Origin: AP-15 sp963747735
GTDB lineage: Bacteria; Pseudomonadota; Alphaproteobacteria; ATCC43930; CGMCC-115725
Length of the DNA stretch: 64,000 nucleotides
Assembly: GCA_963747735.1 (NCBI GenBank)
Contig: CAVVGE010000007.1
Location: 124,001 to 188,000 of the forward strand
Direction of reading: 5' to 3'
Under the pieces are notes generated by a model. That model was not told the DNA's origin and made no database searches. It saw only the letters and a list, made by a program, of their open reading frames with translations. Shown here one piece after another: positions 17,874-25,991 of this stretch. The position numbers and the translations under genes were made by a program. Numbering within the stretch: the first letter of the stretch is position 1; the number at the start of each line of letters is the position of its first letter.

Positions 17874-18983
17874 ATGAAGAGCATCACGGTCGATTATTCG
17901 AAGCGTCTCGCCGAGGAGCCGCAAAAGGGCCACAACCGCTGGCACGAGGCGATCCCGCCGGTCATTGAAGCGGCCCTCGGCGAAGAAGTCGAGATCGAAA
18001 CCCGCGACGCCTTCGACGGCCAGATCACGCCCGCGACCGTGGCCGAAGATTTGCGCCGGTGCGACCTCAACCTGGTCCACCCGCTGACCGGCCCCGTCTA
18101 TGTCGCCGGTGCCGCACCCGGCGACCTTCTCGAAGTCGAAATCCGCGACATGAAGCCCGCCTCCTTCGCCTACACCGTGCAGGTGCCGGGGTTCGGCTTT
18201 TTGCGCGACGCCTTTCCCGACCCGTACATCGCCAAATGGGCGATCAAGGACGGGTTCGCCGAATCGGCCGACCTGCCGGGTGTGCGCATCCCGGACGGCT
18301 CCTTTGTCGGCGTCATCGGTATCGCCCCGTCCAAGGAATTGCGCGAGAGGGTGCAGCGCCGCGAGGCCGAGCTCGCCGGCCGCGGCGGGATCGCCTTGCC
18401 GCCCGAGCCGCAAGGGGCGGTGCCGGCCTCCGAGCCGATCGCGTCCGAGGCGTTGCGCACGATCCCGCCGCGCGAGAACGGCGGCAACATGGACATCAAG
18501 CAGCTCTCGAAGGGGGCGCGCCTGCACCTGCCGGTCTTTGTCGACGGCGCCCTCTTTTCGGTCGGCGACGCGCATTTCGCGCAAGGCGACGGCGAAGCCT
18601 GCGGCACCGCGATCGAGATGGCGGGCTCGATCCTGGTGCGGTTTTCATTGCACAAGGGCGAGGCCCGGCGCCGCGGCATCCATTTCCCGCGTTTTCAGCG
18701 CGACGACTATTATTTCCCGCCCGAGCTCGCCGCACCCAAGCGCTTTCTCGCCACCACCGGCATGTCGATCCGCGCCGACGGCACCAACGAGAGCGAGGAC
18801 ACGACGCTCAGCGCGAAGAACGCCCTCTTATCGATGATCGATTTGCTGGTCGAGCGCGGCTGGAGCCGCCAGCAGGCTTATGCGATCTGCTCGGTTGCGG
18901 TCGATCTCAAGCTGAGCGAGCTGGTCGATGTCCCGAACATGATTGTCAGCGCCTTCCTGCCGCTCGACATCTTCGACAAATAA
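17874..18983 (+). CDS. Acetamidase/formamidase family protein
   Basis: 369 residues from ATG 17874, preceded by AAGGGGGAGG. The family hydrolyses short amides to ammonia and the acid. Recognisable blocks are HPLTGPVYVAGAAPGD near residue 67, RENGGNMDIKQL in the middle and the acidic/His motif GDAHFAQGDGE, which is thought to hold the metal and active site. Length is typical. It is divergent from the trp leader, so its promoter must lie in the roughly 50 bp shared upstream region. The substrate is not determined by the sequence. Confidence 0.88.
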   Translation: MKSITVDYSKRLAEEPQKGHNRWHEAIPPVIEAALGEEVEIETRDAFDGQITPATVAEDLRRCDLNLVHPLTGPVYVAGAAPGDLLEVEIRDMKPASFAYTVQVPGFGFLRDAFPDPYIAKWAIKDGFAESADLPGVRIPDGSFVGVIGIAPSKELRERVQRREAELAGRGGIALPPEPQGAVPASEPIASEALRTIPPRENGGNMDIKQLSKGARLHLPVFVDGALFSVGDAHFAQGDGEACGTAIEMAGSILVRFSLHKGEARRRGIHFPRFQRDDYYFPPELAAPKRFLATTGMSIRADGTNESEDTTLSAKNALLSMIDLLVERGWSRQQAYAICSVAVDLKLSELVDVPNMIVSAFLPLDIFDK

Positions 18984-19050
18984 AGCCAGCTATGATTTGC
19001 TTGCGCTGATCTTTTTTGCAGCATCGGGCCGCGAAACACAGCGATCCCGG

Positions 19051-20037
19051 CTAGCCCGGGGCGGAGGCGAGGTATTCGGCGAAATATTCTTCGGCGCCGA
19101 CCTCGCGGTGGACGATGCCGAGCTCGAAAGCCTGGCGGCAGAAGGTGTCGATCGTCTCGCGGTTCTTCTCAAAGCCGTCGGGGTAGAAATCGGCGCCCAT
19201 CAGCGCCTCGGTTTCTTCGAGCTCGATGTCGAGCCAGGGCGAGGCGTAGGGGAGCTGACGCTGCGCCGCGGCAAATTCCGCATTGGCGCGGATGAACGCA
19301 TCGGTCAGGCTGTGCGCCAGCCAGTTCTCCTCCTCCCACGCCGCGCGGCGCAGGACGAGCAAATGCTGCGGCGGAAAACAGCGGGTGCGCCGGAAATAGT
19401 CGCGCTCGACCGTGCGAATGTCGGCAAAAAGGCGAACAATCGGCCCGTCCGTAGGGTGGTAGGCGCGCGGCCGCGGCGGGCTCAAGACCGCGTCGAGATC
19501 GCCCGCGATCAGCATGTCCGACAACGAGCGCCCCGGCAGCACCCGATGCACACCCGGCGGCAGGTCGTAGAGGTGGGTCGGCGCGCGCGGCGTGTCGATG
19601 TCGCCGATCCACCATTCGAGGCTCGCCGGCGGCACCGCGATAAACTTGAGAAAATGCCGATACCAGATCGAGCCGCTCGCAACCCAGTCATACATCCCGA
19701 CCCGCTTGCCGGGGAGATCGGCCGGCGCCCGCACCGGCCCGCCTTTGCGCACGTAAATGTCGCGCGCAGTGAAATTGCGCAGCGGAAAAACCGGCAATGC
19801 CACATGGCTGCGGTCGCCGGCCGCGACCCGGCGCAGATGGCCGGCCATCGACGCTTCGCCCCCCTGCACCCCAGGGTCGTGGAGCGCGCGGCGCAACATC
19901 TCCGCGCGCATTTCCCACGATCCGCCGCGGCCGAGGACGAGATCGAGCGCAACGCCTTCCGGCCTGACCGCACCGGTTGCGAGCGGCATCGCCCGCGCGT
20001 AATCGGCGCAGGTCAGGGTCAGCGGGAGGCCGGGCAT
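19051..20037 (-). CDS. 4,5-dihydroxyphthalate decarboxylase-like protein
   Basis: 328 residues with no signal peptide. The fold is that of periplasmic binding proteins (start LPLTLTCADYARAMPLATG, then VRKGGPVRAPADLPGKRVGMYD), but proteins of this length without a signal, with the conserved FPLRNFTARDIYVR region, group with Pht5-type decarboxylases acting on aromatic ortho-dihydroxy acids. It lies 24 bp after the HD-domain gene on the same strand. A true aromatic substrate is an inference from family only. Confidence 0.65.
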   Translation of the reverse strand: MPGLPLTLTCADYARAMPLATGAVRPEGVALDLVLGRGGSWEMRAEMLRRALHDPGVQGGEASMAGHLRRVAAGDRSHVALPVFPLRNFTARDIYVRKGGPVRAPADLPGKRVGMYDWVASGSIWYRHFLKFIAVPPASLEWWIGDIDTPRAPTHLYDLPPGVHRVLPGRSLSDMLIAGDLDAVLSPPRPRAYHPTDGPIVRLFADIRTVERDYFRRTRCFPPQHLLVLRRAAWEEENWLAHSLTDAFIRANAEFAAAQRQLPYASPWLDIELEETEALMGADFYPDGFEKNRETIDTFCRQAFELGIVHREVGAEEYFAEYLASAPG

Positions 20038-20061
20038 GTCACCCCTGCCCCGCCCCGAGCA

Positions 20062-20823
20062 TCAGAGGTAGCGCGTCGGCCGGATCAGCGTGCGCCACAT
20101 ATGCGCCGACGGGCTGCTGTCCCAGCCGAGCCCCTCTTTCGGCTGGCGGAAATTGCGGCCGATCACGTCGGTGAACTCGTCGAGCTCGACCCTCACATCG
20201 GGGTCGAACGAATAGATGTCGTGCACCGTGATCATCCGTGCGGTCATGTACCATTTGTGGTTTAGGGCGCGCTTGTATTCTTCCTCGATATACGGCTCGG
20301 GCCGGTAATCCGCGCCAAAATTCTTGACGTATGATTCGGGATAGGAATAGCCGACCAACTCGTCCGGGTAAAAGCGCAGCGCCTGATGCGCGCGGATCGC
20401 CCATGCGACCTCCTCCTCGACATAGGGCGCCACCATCTGCGCGCCCCAATAGCCGTGGTCGGCGCGGATAAAGCCGATGACGCCGATGTCGTGCACGAGG
20501 CAGGCGAGCACCACCTTTTCGTCCATGCCGGCCCTGACCGCGTGCCGCGCGCTCTGCAGCAGATGGTTCGCCGGGCCAAACCGGTATTTGAAAAAATCCA
20601 TCAGGCTCGGCCGCTCGGGCATCTGCGGCAGCCGCGGGTCGTCGCCCATCAGAAAATGCTTGCCCGGGTTTTGCGCCAAGAGCGCCGCACCGTTCGGCAT
20701 GCCGGTATCGCCATCGGCGAGGTTGAACAGCCGCGATTTGACGATGATCGCATCGTCGAGCTCGCCCATCATCTTATGCTCGAGCGCGTCGGCGCGCCCG
20801 GACAATGTCATTGCATCGTTCAT
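20062..20823 (-). CDS. HD-domain metal-dependent protein
   Basis: 253 residues from ATG 20823; 13 more residues are possible upstream but lack homology. The HD signature is clear: H87, H111-D112 (LVHDIG) and H123 (ADHGYW), which would hold one or two metals. Proteins of this group may be phosphohydrolases or, as for PhnZ and inositol oxygenase, mixed-valent di-iron oxygenases. Aromatic and acidic residues are frequent in the second half. It precedes the dihydroxyphthalate-decarboxylase-like gene by 24 bp, so the two may act in one catabolic step sequence. Confidence 0.7.
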   Translation of the reverse strand: MNDAMTLSGRADALEHKMMGELDDAIIVKSRLFNLADGDTGMPNGAALLAQNPGKHFLMGDDPRLPQMPERPSLMDFFKYRFGPANHLLQSARHAVRAGMDEKVVLACLVHDIGVIGFIRADHGYWGAQMVAPYVEEEVAWAIRAHQALRFYPDELVGYSYPESYVKNFGADYRPEPYIEEEYKRALNHKWYMTARMITVHDIYSFDPDVRVELDEFTDVIGRNFRQPKEGLGWDSSPSAHMWRTLIRPTRYL

Positions 20824-20863
20824 TCCGCGGTCCCTTTCCGATCGGCTGGCGCAATGCGCCACC

Positions 20864-21580
20864 CTAGCAAAACGGCGGCGCCCGCGCTATCCGGCCTTTG
20901 CCGCGGTCTTGGGCGGCGGCGGCGAGAAAATCGCCGAGATTGTCGACGATGTGGTGGATGTGGTCGCCCTCGGCGCCGGCGGCGGCCCAGTCGATCGTGC
21001 CGCGGACCCAGGCGGTGGTCATGCCGAGGGCGGCGGCGGGGACCAGGTTCTTCGCCATGTCCTCGACCATCAGCGCGGTGCCCGGCCGGACCTCGTGCCG
21101 CTGCAGCAATTCGCGGTAGCCGGCGAGCGCCGGCTTGGGCTCGAACCCGGCCATCGCGATATCGACGATGCCGCAAAACGAGCCCGCAATATCGAGATGG
21201 TCGAGGAGCCGCTCGGCATGGCGGGCCGAGCCGTTGGTATGGACGATCTTGCGGCCGGGAAGGCTCGCGAGCGCCGCCGCCAGCACCGGATCGGGCGGGA
21301 CGCAGGCGAGATCGACATCGTGGACATAGGCCATGAATTCGTGCGGGTCGATGCGATCGACGATCATCAGCCCGCGCATCGTCGTGCCGTGCTCGCGGAA
21401 ATAAGTCTTTTGCACGACGAGCGCCTCGTCCGGCGACAGCCCCAGGCGCAGCGCGATAAAGCTCTGCATGCGGTCGTGGATCTGGTCGAAGAGCCGGCAC
21501 GACGCCGGGTAGAGCGTATTGTCGAGATCGAAGATCCACGTCTCGATCTCGGCCAGGGGCCGGCCGCCGGCAGCAGGCAT
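20864..21580 (-). CDS. HAD-family pyrimidine 5'-nucleotidase
   Basis: 238 residues. Motif I is IFDLDNTLYP with catalytic D18 and D20; motif II is HTNGSARHA; the later acidic motif VEDMAKNL matches HAD motif IV. The DNTLYP form and the helical cap are typical of pyrimidine 5'-nucleotidases (SDT1/YjjG-like), which dephosphorylate UMP or CMP. It lies 11 bp downstream of argB on the same strand, a pairing frequent in alphaproteobacteria. Confidence 0.88.
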   Translation of the reverse strand: MPAAGGRPLAEIETWIFDLDNTLYPASCRLFDQIHDRMQSFIALRLGLSPDEALVVQKTYFREHGTTMRGLMIVDRIDPHEFMAYVHDVDLACVPPDPVLAAALASLPGRKIVHTNGSARHAERLLDHLDIAGSFCGIVDIAMAGFEPKPALAGYRELLQRHEVRPGTALMVEDMAKNLVPAAALGMTTAWVRGTIDWAAAGAEGDHIHHIVDNLGDFLAAAAQDRGKGRIARAPPFC

Positions 21581-21591
21581 TGCGATGCGCT

Positions 21592-22491
21592 TCAGCCGGC
21601 GCGGATCAGGGTGCCCGCACCCGAGGCGTCGGTGAACAATTCCAAGAGGATCGCATGCGGCACGCGGCCATCGAGGATCACCGCCGCCTCGACCCCGCCA
21701 TCGACCGCGTCGAGACAGGTTTCGACCTTGGGGATCATGCCGCCAAAGATGACGCCGTCGGCGATCATCCGCCGCGCCGCCCCGGCCGCCATCTCCGACA
21801 CCAGGCGCTTATCCGCGTCGAGCACCCCGGCGACATCGGTCAGCAGCAAGAGGCGCGCCGCCTTGACCGCGGCGGCGACCGCCCCGGCGACCGTGTCGGC
21901 ATTGATATTGTAGGTCTCGCCCGCGGCGCCGACGCCGATCGGGGCGATGACCGGGATGATGTCCGATTGCTTGAAGGTGTCGAGCACATCGGCGGCGATC
22001 CGCACCGGCTCGCCGACAAAACCGAGATCGATCGTGCCGCCCTTCCCGCCGCCGAGCAGCTTGCGCGCCGCGATCAGCCCGCCATCCTTGCCGCAAAGCC
22101 CGATCGCGCGGCCGCCCTCGGCATTGATCGCCACGACCAATTCCTTGTTGATCGTGCCGGCGAGCACCATCTCGACCACTTCCATCGTGGCAGCATCGGT
22201 CACCCGCAGCCCATCGACAAACCGGCTTTCGATGCCGAGGCGCCGGAGCATGTGGCCGATCTGCGGCCCGCCGCCATGCACGACGATCGGGTGGATGCCG
22301 ACCTGCTTTAAGAGCACCACGTCGCGGGCGAAGAAATCGCCGCCCTCGCCCATCGCATGGCCGCCGTATTTGACGACCAGGGTGCGGCCGGCATAGCGGC
22401 GCATGTAAGGCAGCGCCTCGGCCAGCACCGCGGCCTTGGCGATGGGGTCGAAGCCGGCGTCGGCAGGTCGGGTATCGGCGAGAGAGCTCAT
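21592..22491 (-). CDS. argB: Acetylglutamate kinase
   Basis: 299 residues. It phosphorylates N-acetylglutamate, the second step of arginine synthesis. The ATP/substrate motifs VVKYGGHAM near the N terminus, VHGGGPQIG and INADTVAGAVAA are all present. Length and motif order are normal. It is the first gene of the minus-strand group argB, 5'-nucleotidase, HD protein, decarboxylase-like protein, with 11-40 bp gaps. Confidence 0.95.
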   Translation of the reverse strand: MSSLADTRPADAGFDPIAKAAVLAEALPYMRRYAGRTLVVKYGGHAMGEGGDFFARDVVLLKQVGIHPIVVHGGGPQIGHMLRRLGIESRFVDGLRVTDAATMEVVEMVLAGTINKELVVAINAEGGRAIGLCGKDGGLIAARKLLGGGKGGTIDLGFVGEPVRIAADVLDTFKQSDIIPVIAPIGVGAAGETYNINADTVAGAVAAAVKAARLLLLTDVAGVLDADKRLVSEMAAGAARRMIADGVIFGGMIPKVETCLDAVDGGVEAAVILDGRVPHAILLELFTDASGAGTLIRAG

Positions 22492-22551
22492 TGCAGGCGC
22501 AGTCTATCGCCGTTGCCGCGATTGGGCCATCGCGGCAAGGGGTGCTATGTG

Positions 22552-22591
22552 CAACCCGGCGCTGCGGTGCCCAACCCGGCGCTGCGGTGTC
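22552..22591. repeat. Two tandem copies of a 20-bp unit upstream of the sugar dehydratase gene
   Basis: CAACCCGGCGCTGCGGTG occurs at 22552 and again at 22572 with a 20-bp period. It lies in the 152-bp divergent spacer between argB and the dehydratase-like gene. It may be a simple slippage duplication or a regulator site; no palindrome is visible. Confidence 0.55.
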
Positions 22592-22643
22592 CGCCGCGGC
22601 GCTTTGCCTTGCCGCCGGCCGAGGCGCGCCGGTACGATCCCTT

Positions 22644-23624
22644 ATGCATGTCGGGACCCAGATCACGCCGCGCGACGACGACGATTATCGGGTCTGGGCG
22701 CAGCTCGGCGTCACCCATGTCTGCGTCGATCCGCCGGGCAACCCGCACGATTGGCGCCGCGACGATATCGAGCGCCATCGCGAGCACGTCGAATCCTTTG
22801 GCCTCTCGCTCGACATGGTGCAATTGCCGATGTCGTCGGCGCCGATCGAGCAGCAGCAAAGCCCCAATATCCTGCTTGCCAAGGAGCCCGAACGGCAGCG
22901 CGAGATCGACAGCATCTGCGCCCTGATCGAGCGCCTTGCCGCCGCCGGCATCCCGGCCGCGAAATACAATCTGACGATCCTCGGCATCCCGCGCACCCAG
23001 CGCGAGCCGGGGCGGGGCGGCTCGCGCAACGCCGCCTTTCGCTGGGGCCGCGCCGACCGGAACGCCGCACCCACCGCCGCCGGCATCGTGTCGGAGGAGG
23101 AGTACTGGGCGCGGATCGACCATTTTCTCGCCGCCATCGTGCCGGTCGCGACCGCCGCCAAGCTGCGCCTCGCCTGTCATCCGCAAGACCCCTACACCCC
23201 GCCCGGCTGGCGCGGCGTCACCAGCGTGCTCGGCACCGTCGAAGGGCTGAAGCGCTTTGTCGCGATGCACGAGAGCCCCTATCACGGGCTCAATTTCTGC
23301 CAGGGCACCGTCTGCGAAATGCTCGCCGACCCGGCGCGGGAAATCTTCGACGTGATCCGCTGGTTCGGCGAGCGCGGCAAATTGTTCAACGTCCATTTCC
23401 GCAACATCAAGGGCCGCCGCCTCGACTTTATCGAGGCGTTCCCCGATGAGGGCGACATCGACATGGTGCGCGCCATCGCCCTTTATCGCGATGTCGGCTA
23501 CCAATACATGCTGATGCCCGACCATGTGCCGCGGATCGACGGCCGCGACCCCGCCGGCGTCGCCTTCGCCTATTGCTACGGCTATATCCAGGCGCTGCTC
23601 GACGCGACGCGGCCACCGGATTGA
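22644..23624 (+). CDS. Mannonate dehydratase-like TIM-barrel protein
   Basis: 326 residues from ATG 22644; the longer frame adds 51 residues that cover the tandem repeat. The sequence resembles UxuA-type mannonate dehydratases (DMVQLPMSS, KYNLTILG, LACHPQDPYTPPGWRG, VHFRNIKG), with metal-binding His, Cys and Asp positions in those blocks. UxuA removes water from D-mannonate in glucuronate breakdown. No other hexuronate genes are nearby, so the true substrate is open. Confidence 0.75.
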   Translation: MHVGTQITPRDDDDYRVWAQLGVTHVCVDPPGNPHDWRRDDIERHREHVESFGLSLDMVQLPMSSAPIEQQQSPNILLAKEPERQREIDSICALIERLAAAGIPAAKYNLTILGIPRTQREPGRGGSRNAAFRWGRADRNAAPTAAGIVSEEEYWARIDHFLAAIVPVATAAKLRLACHPQDPYTPPGWRGVTSVLGTVEGLKRFVAMHESPYHGLNFCQGTVCEMLADPAREIFDVIRWFGERGKLFNVHFRNIKGRRLDFIEAFPDEGDIDMVRAIALYRDVGYQYMLMPDHVPRIDGRDPAGVAFAYCYGYIQALLDATRPPD

Positions 23625-23646
23625 CAACGACCAGACTAAGGCCCGG

Positions 23647-24204
23647 TCAGCCGCGCTTGCGGTCGCGGAAGAGCGCGTCGGTCTCGGCTTCAAGGACGTG
23701 GCCCAGGATAAAGCCGCGATAAAAGGATGCGGCGTCGCGCACCGCGCTGGACGGGATCAGGATTTGATTAAAGCCATATTCTTTGAGCCCGGCGATCGAG
23801 GTGCCGAAAACAACGCCGCCCATCCCCGCCCACACCATCGCGCTCATGCACATCGGGCAAGGCTCGCCGGTCGTATAGAGGATCGCTTCGTTCCAGCCCC
23901 GGTTGCCGTGCCGCGCGACATAATCGTTCATCGCGACGATTTCGCCGTGAAAGGTCGGGTTGGCGCGACCCTGGTTGACGCCCTGCGCCAATACCTGACG
24001 GTCGGCTGCGCGCACGATCACCGCGCCAAACGGAAACTCGCGATTGGCCCGCGCCGCCGCGATCGCCAGCCGCATCGCCTCTTCGTGGACCGGAATAGGG
24101 ATTGCGGATGCAGCCGGCGGATGCACCGGTGCAGCGACCGCGGACATGCCGCGACCGCAGGTCACCACGCCAAGCATCGAACCAAACCGCCGTCTCGACC
24201 ACAT
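23647..24204 (-). CDS. Tat-exported nucleoside/cytidine-type deaminase
   Basis: 185 residues. The deaminase zinc site is complete: H86 and E88 in FHGEIVAMN, C116 and C119 in PCPMCM. The domain (about 40-185) resembles guanine/cytosine-type deaminases of the CDA fold. Unusually, the first 26 residues begin MWSRRRFGSML, a twin-arginine motif, and end in AVA|A, a plausible cleavage site. Export would place a zinc deaminase in the periplasm, folded before transport. Substrate is unknown. The gene is convergent with the dehydratase-like gene. Confidence 0.8.
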   Translation of the reverse strand: MWSRRRFGSMLGVVTCGRGMSAVAAPVHPPAASAIPIPVHEEAMRLAIAAARANREFPFGAVIVRAADRQVLAQGVNQGRANPTFHGEIVAMNDYVARHGNRGWNEAILYTTGEPCPMCMSAMVWAGMGGVVFGTSIAGLKEYGFNQILIPSSAVRDAASFYRGFILGHVLEAETDALFRDRKRG

Positions 24205-24347
24205 GGTTTTCCCTCCCTCCGCTCCTCAGCCGATGATCCACCCGCAACGGCTTAAAAGCCGTTATGGAATCGACCGGCGCCGCGCGGTATCTGAAATGTC
24301 GTCGCGTTGGGTTGTGACGGGGAGCCGCAGGATGGCCGCCGATCTGC

Positions 24348-25418
24348 TTGGTGCGCAATGCGTGGTACGTCGCCGGGCTGTCGCACGAATTTCCGGCGCT
24401 GACGCTGCAGGGACAGGTCATTGCCGAAAAGCCGCTCGTGCTGTGGCGCACCGCCGAGGGTGCGGTCGTCGCGTTCGACGAGCGCTGCGTTCACAAGCGG
24501 ATGCCGTTGTCGCAGGGCCGGTTGATCGAGGATGGGAGGCTCCTCGAATGCGCCTATCACGGGCTCTGCTACGACGCCGGCGGAAGCTGCGTGCGCATCC
24601 CGTCGCACCCCGACGGCCGCATCCCGCCGCAAGCCCGGCTGCGCCCGTTCCCGCTCGTCGAGCAGGACGGGCTTGTCTGGGTGTGGCCGGGCGACCCCGC
24701 CAAATCGGCGGCGACGCGCCCGCCGCGGCTGCCGGAAATCGCCGACCCCGCTTGGGAGACCGCCGATACCGGGCCGATGGCGGTGCCGGCAAACACCGTG
24801 CTGTTGATCGAGAACCTCTTGGACATCACGCACTTTTACCCGCTGCATGAAGGCAATATCGGCGACGTTGCAAATAGCCGCATCCCGGTGCGGCTCGAAG
24901 AGGGGGTCAGGGACGGCATTCCTTTTGTCGGCACGGTGCGCGAGGCGCGCTCCTATCGCCAGCCGCCCTTTCTCGAAGATTATTTCGGCTACGATCTCGT
25001 CGACCGCGACCACACCCATTTTCTGGTGAGCCCGGCGGCAACCCGCGTAGAGATGCGGGTCTGGCCCGCCGGCCGGCACGGCGACCCGGCGGCCGAGCGC
25101 GGCTATGTCATCATCCACACCCACACACCCATTGATCGCGCAAACCACGTCTGGCGGCTGATCGTCAACATGCCGGCCGGGCAGAAGTGCAAATCCGACC
25201 CCGCCCGCTCCGCGGTCGAGCGCTTCATGGAGACCTTCCCCGCGGTCATCGCCGAGGATCGCTGGGCGCTCGAAAAGCAGCAGCAAATGTTCCGCTGGCC
25301 CGACGACGGCTATGTCGAAGTCTTTCTGCGCCCCGACCGCGCCTTGCGCCGCGCCCGCGAAATCCTCGCCGCCCTCGAACGCGCCGAATCAGCGCCGCCG
25401 CGCGCTGCCGCCGAATGA
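24348..25418 (+). CDS. Rieske-type aromatic ring-hydroxylating oxygenase, alpha subunit
   Basis: 356 residues from TTG 24348 or GTG 24351; no in-frame ATG fits. The Rieske [2Fe-2S] ligands are C47-V-H49 and C68-x2-H71. The mononuclear iron site is D159-x2-H162-x4-H167 in LLDITHFYPLH. Length and layout match vanillate O-demethylase/phenoxybenzoate dioxygenase oxygenases. No reductase gene adjoins it, so electrons must come from a reductase encoded elsewhere. The adjoining VOC gene on the other strand may be unrelated. Confidence 0.85.
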   Translation: MVRNAWYVAGLSHEFPALTLQGQVIAEKPLVLWRTAEGAVVAFDERCVHKRMPLSQGRLIEDGRLLECAYHGLCYDAGGSCVRIPSHPDGRIPPQARLRPFPLVEQDGLVWVWPGDPAKSAATRPPRLPEIADPAWETADTGPMAVPANTVLLIENLLDITHFYPLHEGNIGDVANSRIPVRLEEGVRDGIPFVGTVREARSYRQPPFLEDYFGYDLVDRDHTHFLVSPAATRVEMRVWPAGRHGDPAAERGYVIIHTHTPIDRANHVWRLIVNMPAGQKCKSDPARSAVERFMETFPAVIAEDRWALEKQQQMFRWPDDGYVEVFLRPDRALRRAREILAALERAESAPPRAAAE

Positions 25419-25425
25419 CCGCGGG

Positions 25426-25788
25426 CTACGCCGTCATTACTTCGAGCAGATGGCCGTTCGGATCGCAGAAGTAAAAGCCGCGGCCGCCGTGGCGGTGGTT
25501 GATCTGCATGTCCTCGTGCGAGCGCGGGCCGCTGCCATAGGTGAGGCCCTCGCCGCGGACCCGGTCGTAGATGCCGTCGAACTCGGCTTCGCCGACCTTG
25601 AACGCATAGTGGTGGCGCTCGAACTTGTCCCAATTGTCGAAATCGATGGTCAGCGTCTCGTTGATCTTGACCGGCGCGAAATGCGACACCGGCCCCTCGT
25701 ATTGCAACCCGAAGATCCGGGCAAAAAACCGCGCCGACGCTTCCTTGTCGTGGGCCGGGACGATCGTGTGGTCGAGCTGGATGGTCAT
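25426..25788 (-). CDS. VOC-family (glyoxalase/dioxygenase-like) protein
   Basis: 120 residues from ATG 25788. One vicinal-oxygen-chelate module pair can be seen: the N-terminal LDHTIVPAHDKEASARFF with a metal-type His, then HHYAFKV and GRGFYFCDPNGHLLEVMT with the C-terminal Glu ligand. The family includes glyoxalases, fosfomycin-resistance enzymes and extradiol dioxygenases; the substrate is not deducible. It is convergent with the Rieske oxygenase gene, 7 bp apart. Confidence 0.8.
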   Translation of the reverse strand: MTIQLDHTIVPAHDKEASARFFARIFGLQYEGPVSHFAPVKINETLTIDFDNWDKFERHHYAFKVGEAEFDGIYDRVRGEGLTYGSGPRSHEDMQINHRHGGRGFYFCDPNGHLLEVMTA

Positions 25789-25885
25789 GCCGCCCTCCTC
25801 CTGATCTGCTGTTAAAGATGAGGCCGGTCGGGTCGCTCGGCAAGCGGTGAAGTGTCCGGATCGGCGCATGGTGCGAGCCGGGTCA

Positions 25886-25914
25886 TTGACCGGGCCTCAA
25901 GAATAGCTTAATTT
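25886..25914 (+). promoter_or_regulatory. Candidate sigma-70 promoter of the secreted metalloprotease gene
   Basis: TTGACC and TAATTT are spaced by 17 bp, inside an unusually A+T-rich 120-bp spacer. The protease ATG follows 77 bp downstream with GGAGGG just ahead. Match to consensus is good at -35 and fair at -10. Confidence 0.45.
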
Positions 25915-25991
25915 AGATCAGCGGTTTTAATCAAACTTACAGTGTGCTGACATAAACCAGAAATATTAACACCTGACGTGCGGAGGGTGCG

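Noticed and set aside
24332..24347. ATG at 24332 as the start of the Rieske oxygenase
   Set aside because: It is in a different frame from the oxygenase; using it would need a frameshift, whereas TTG 24348 or GTG 24351 gives the expected N terminus.
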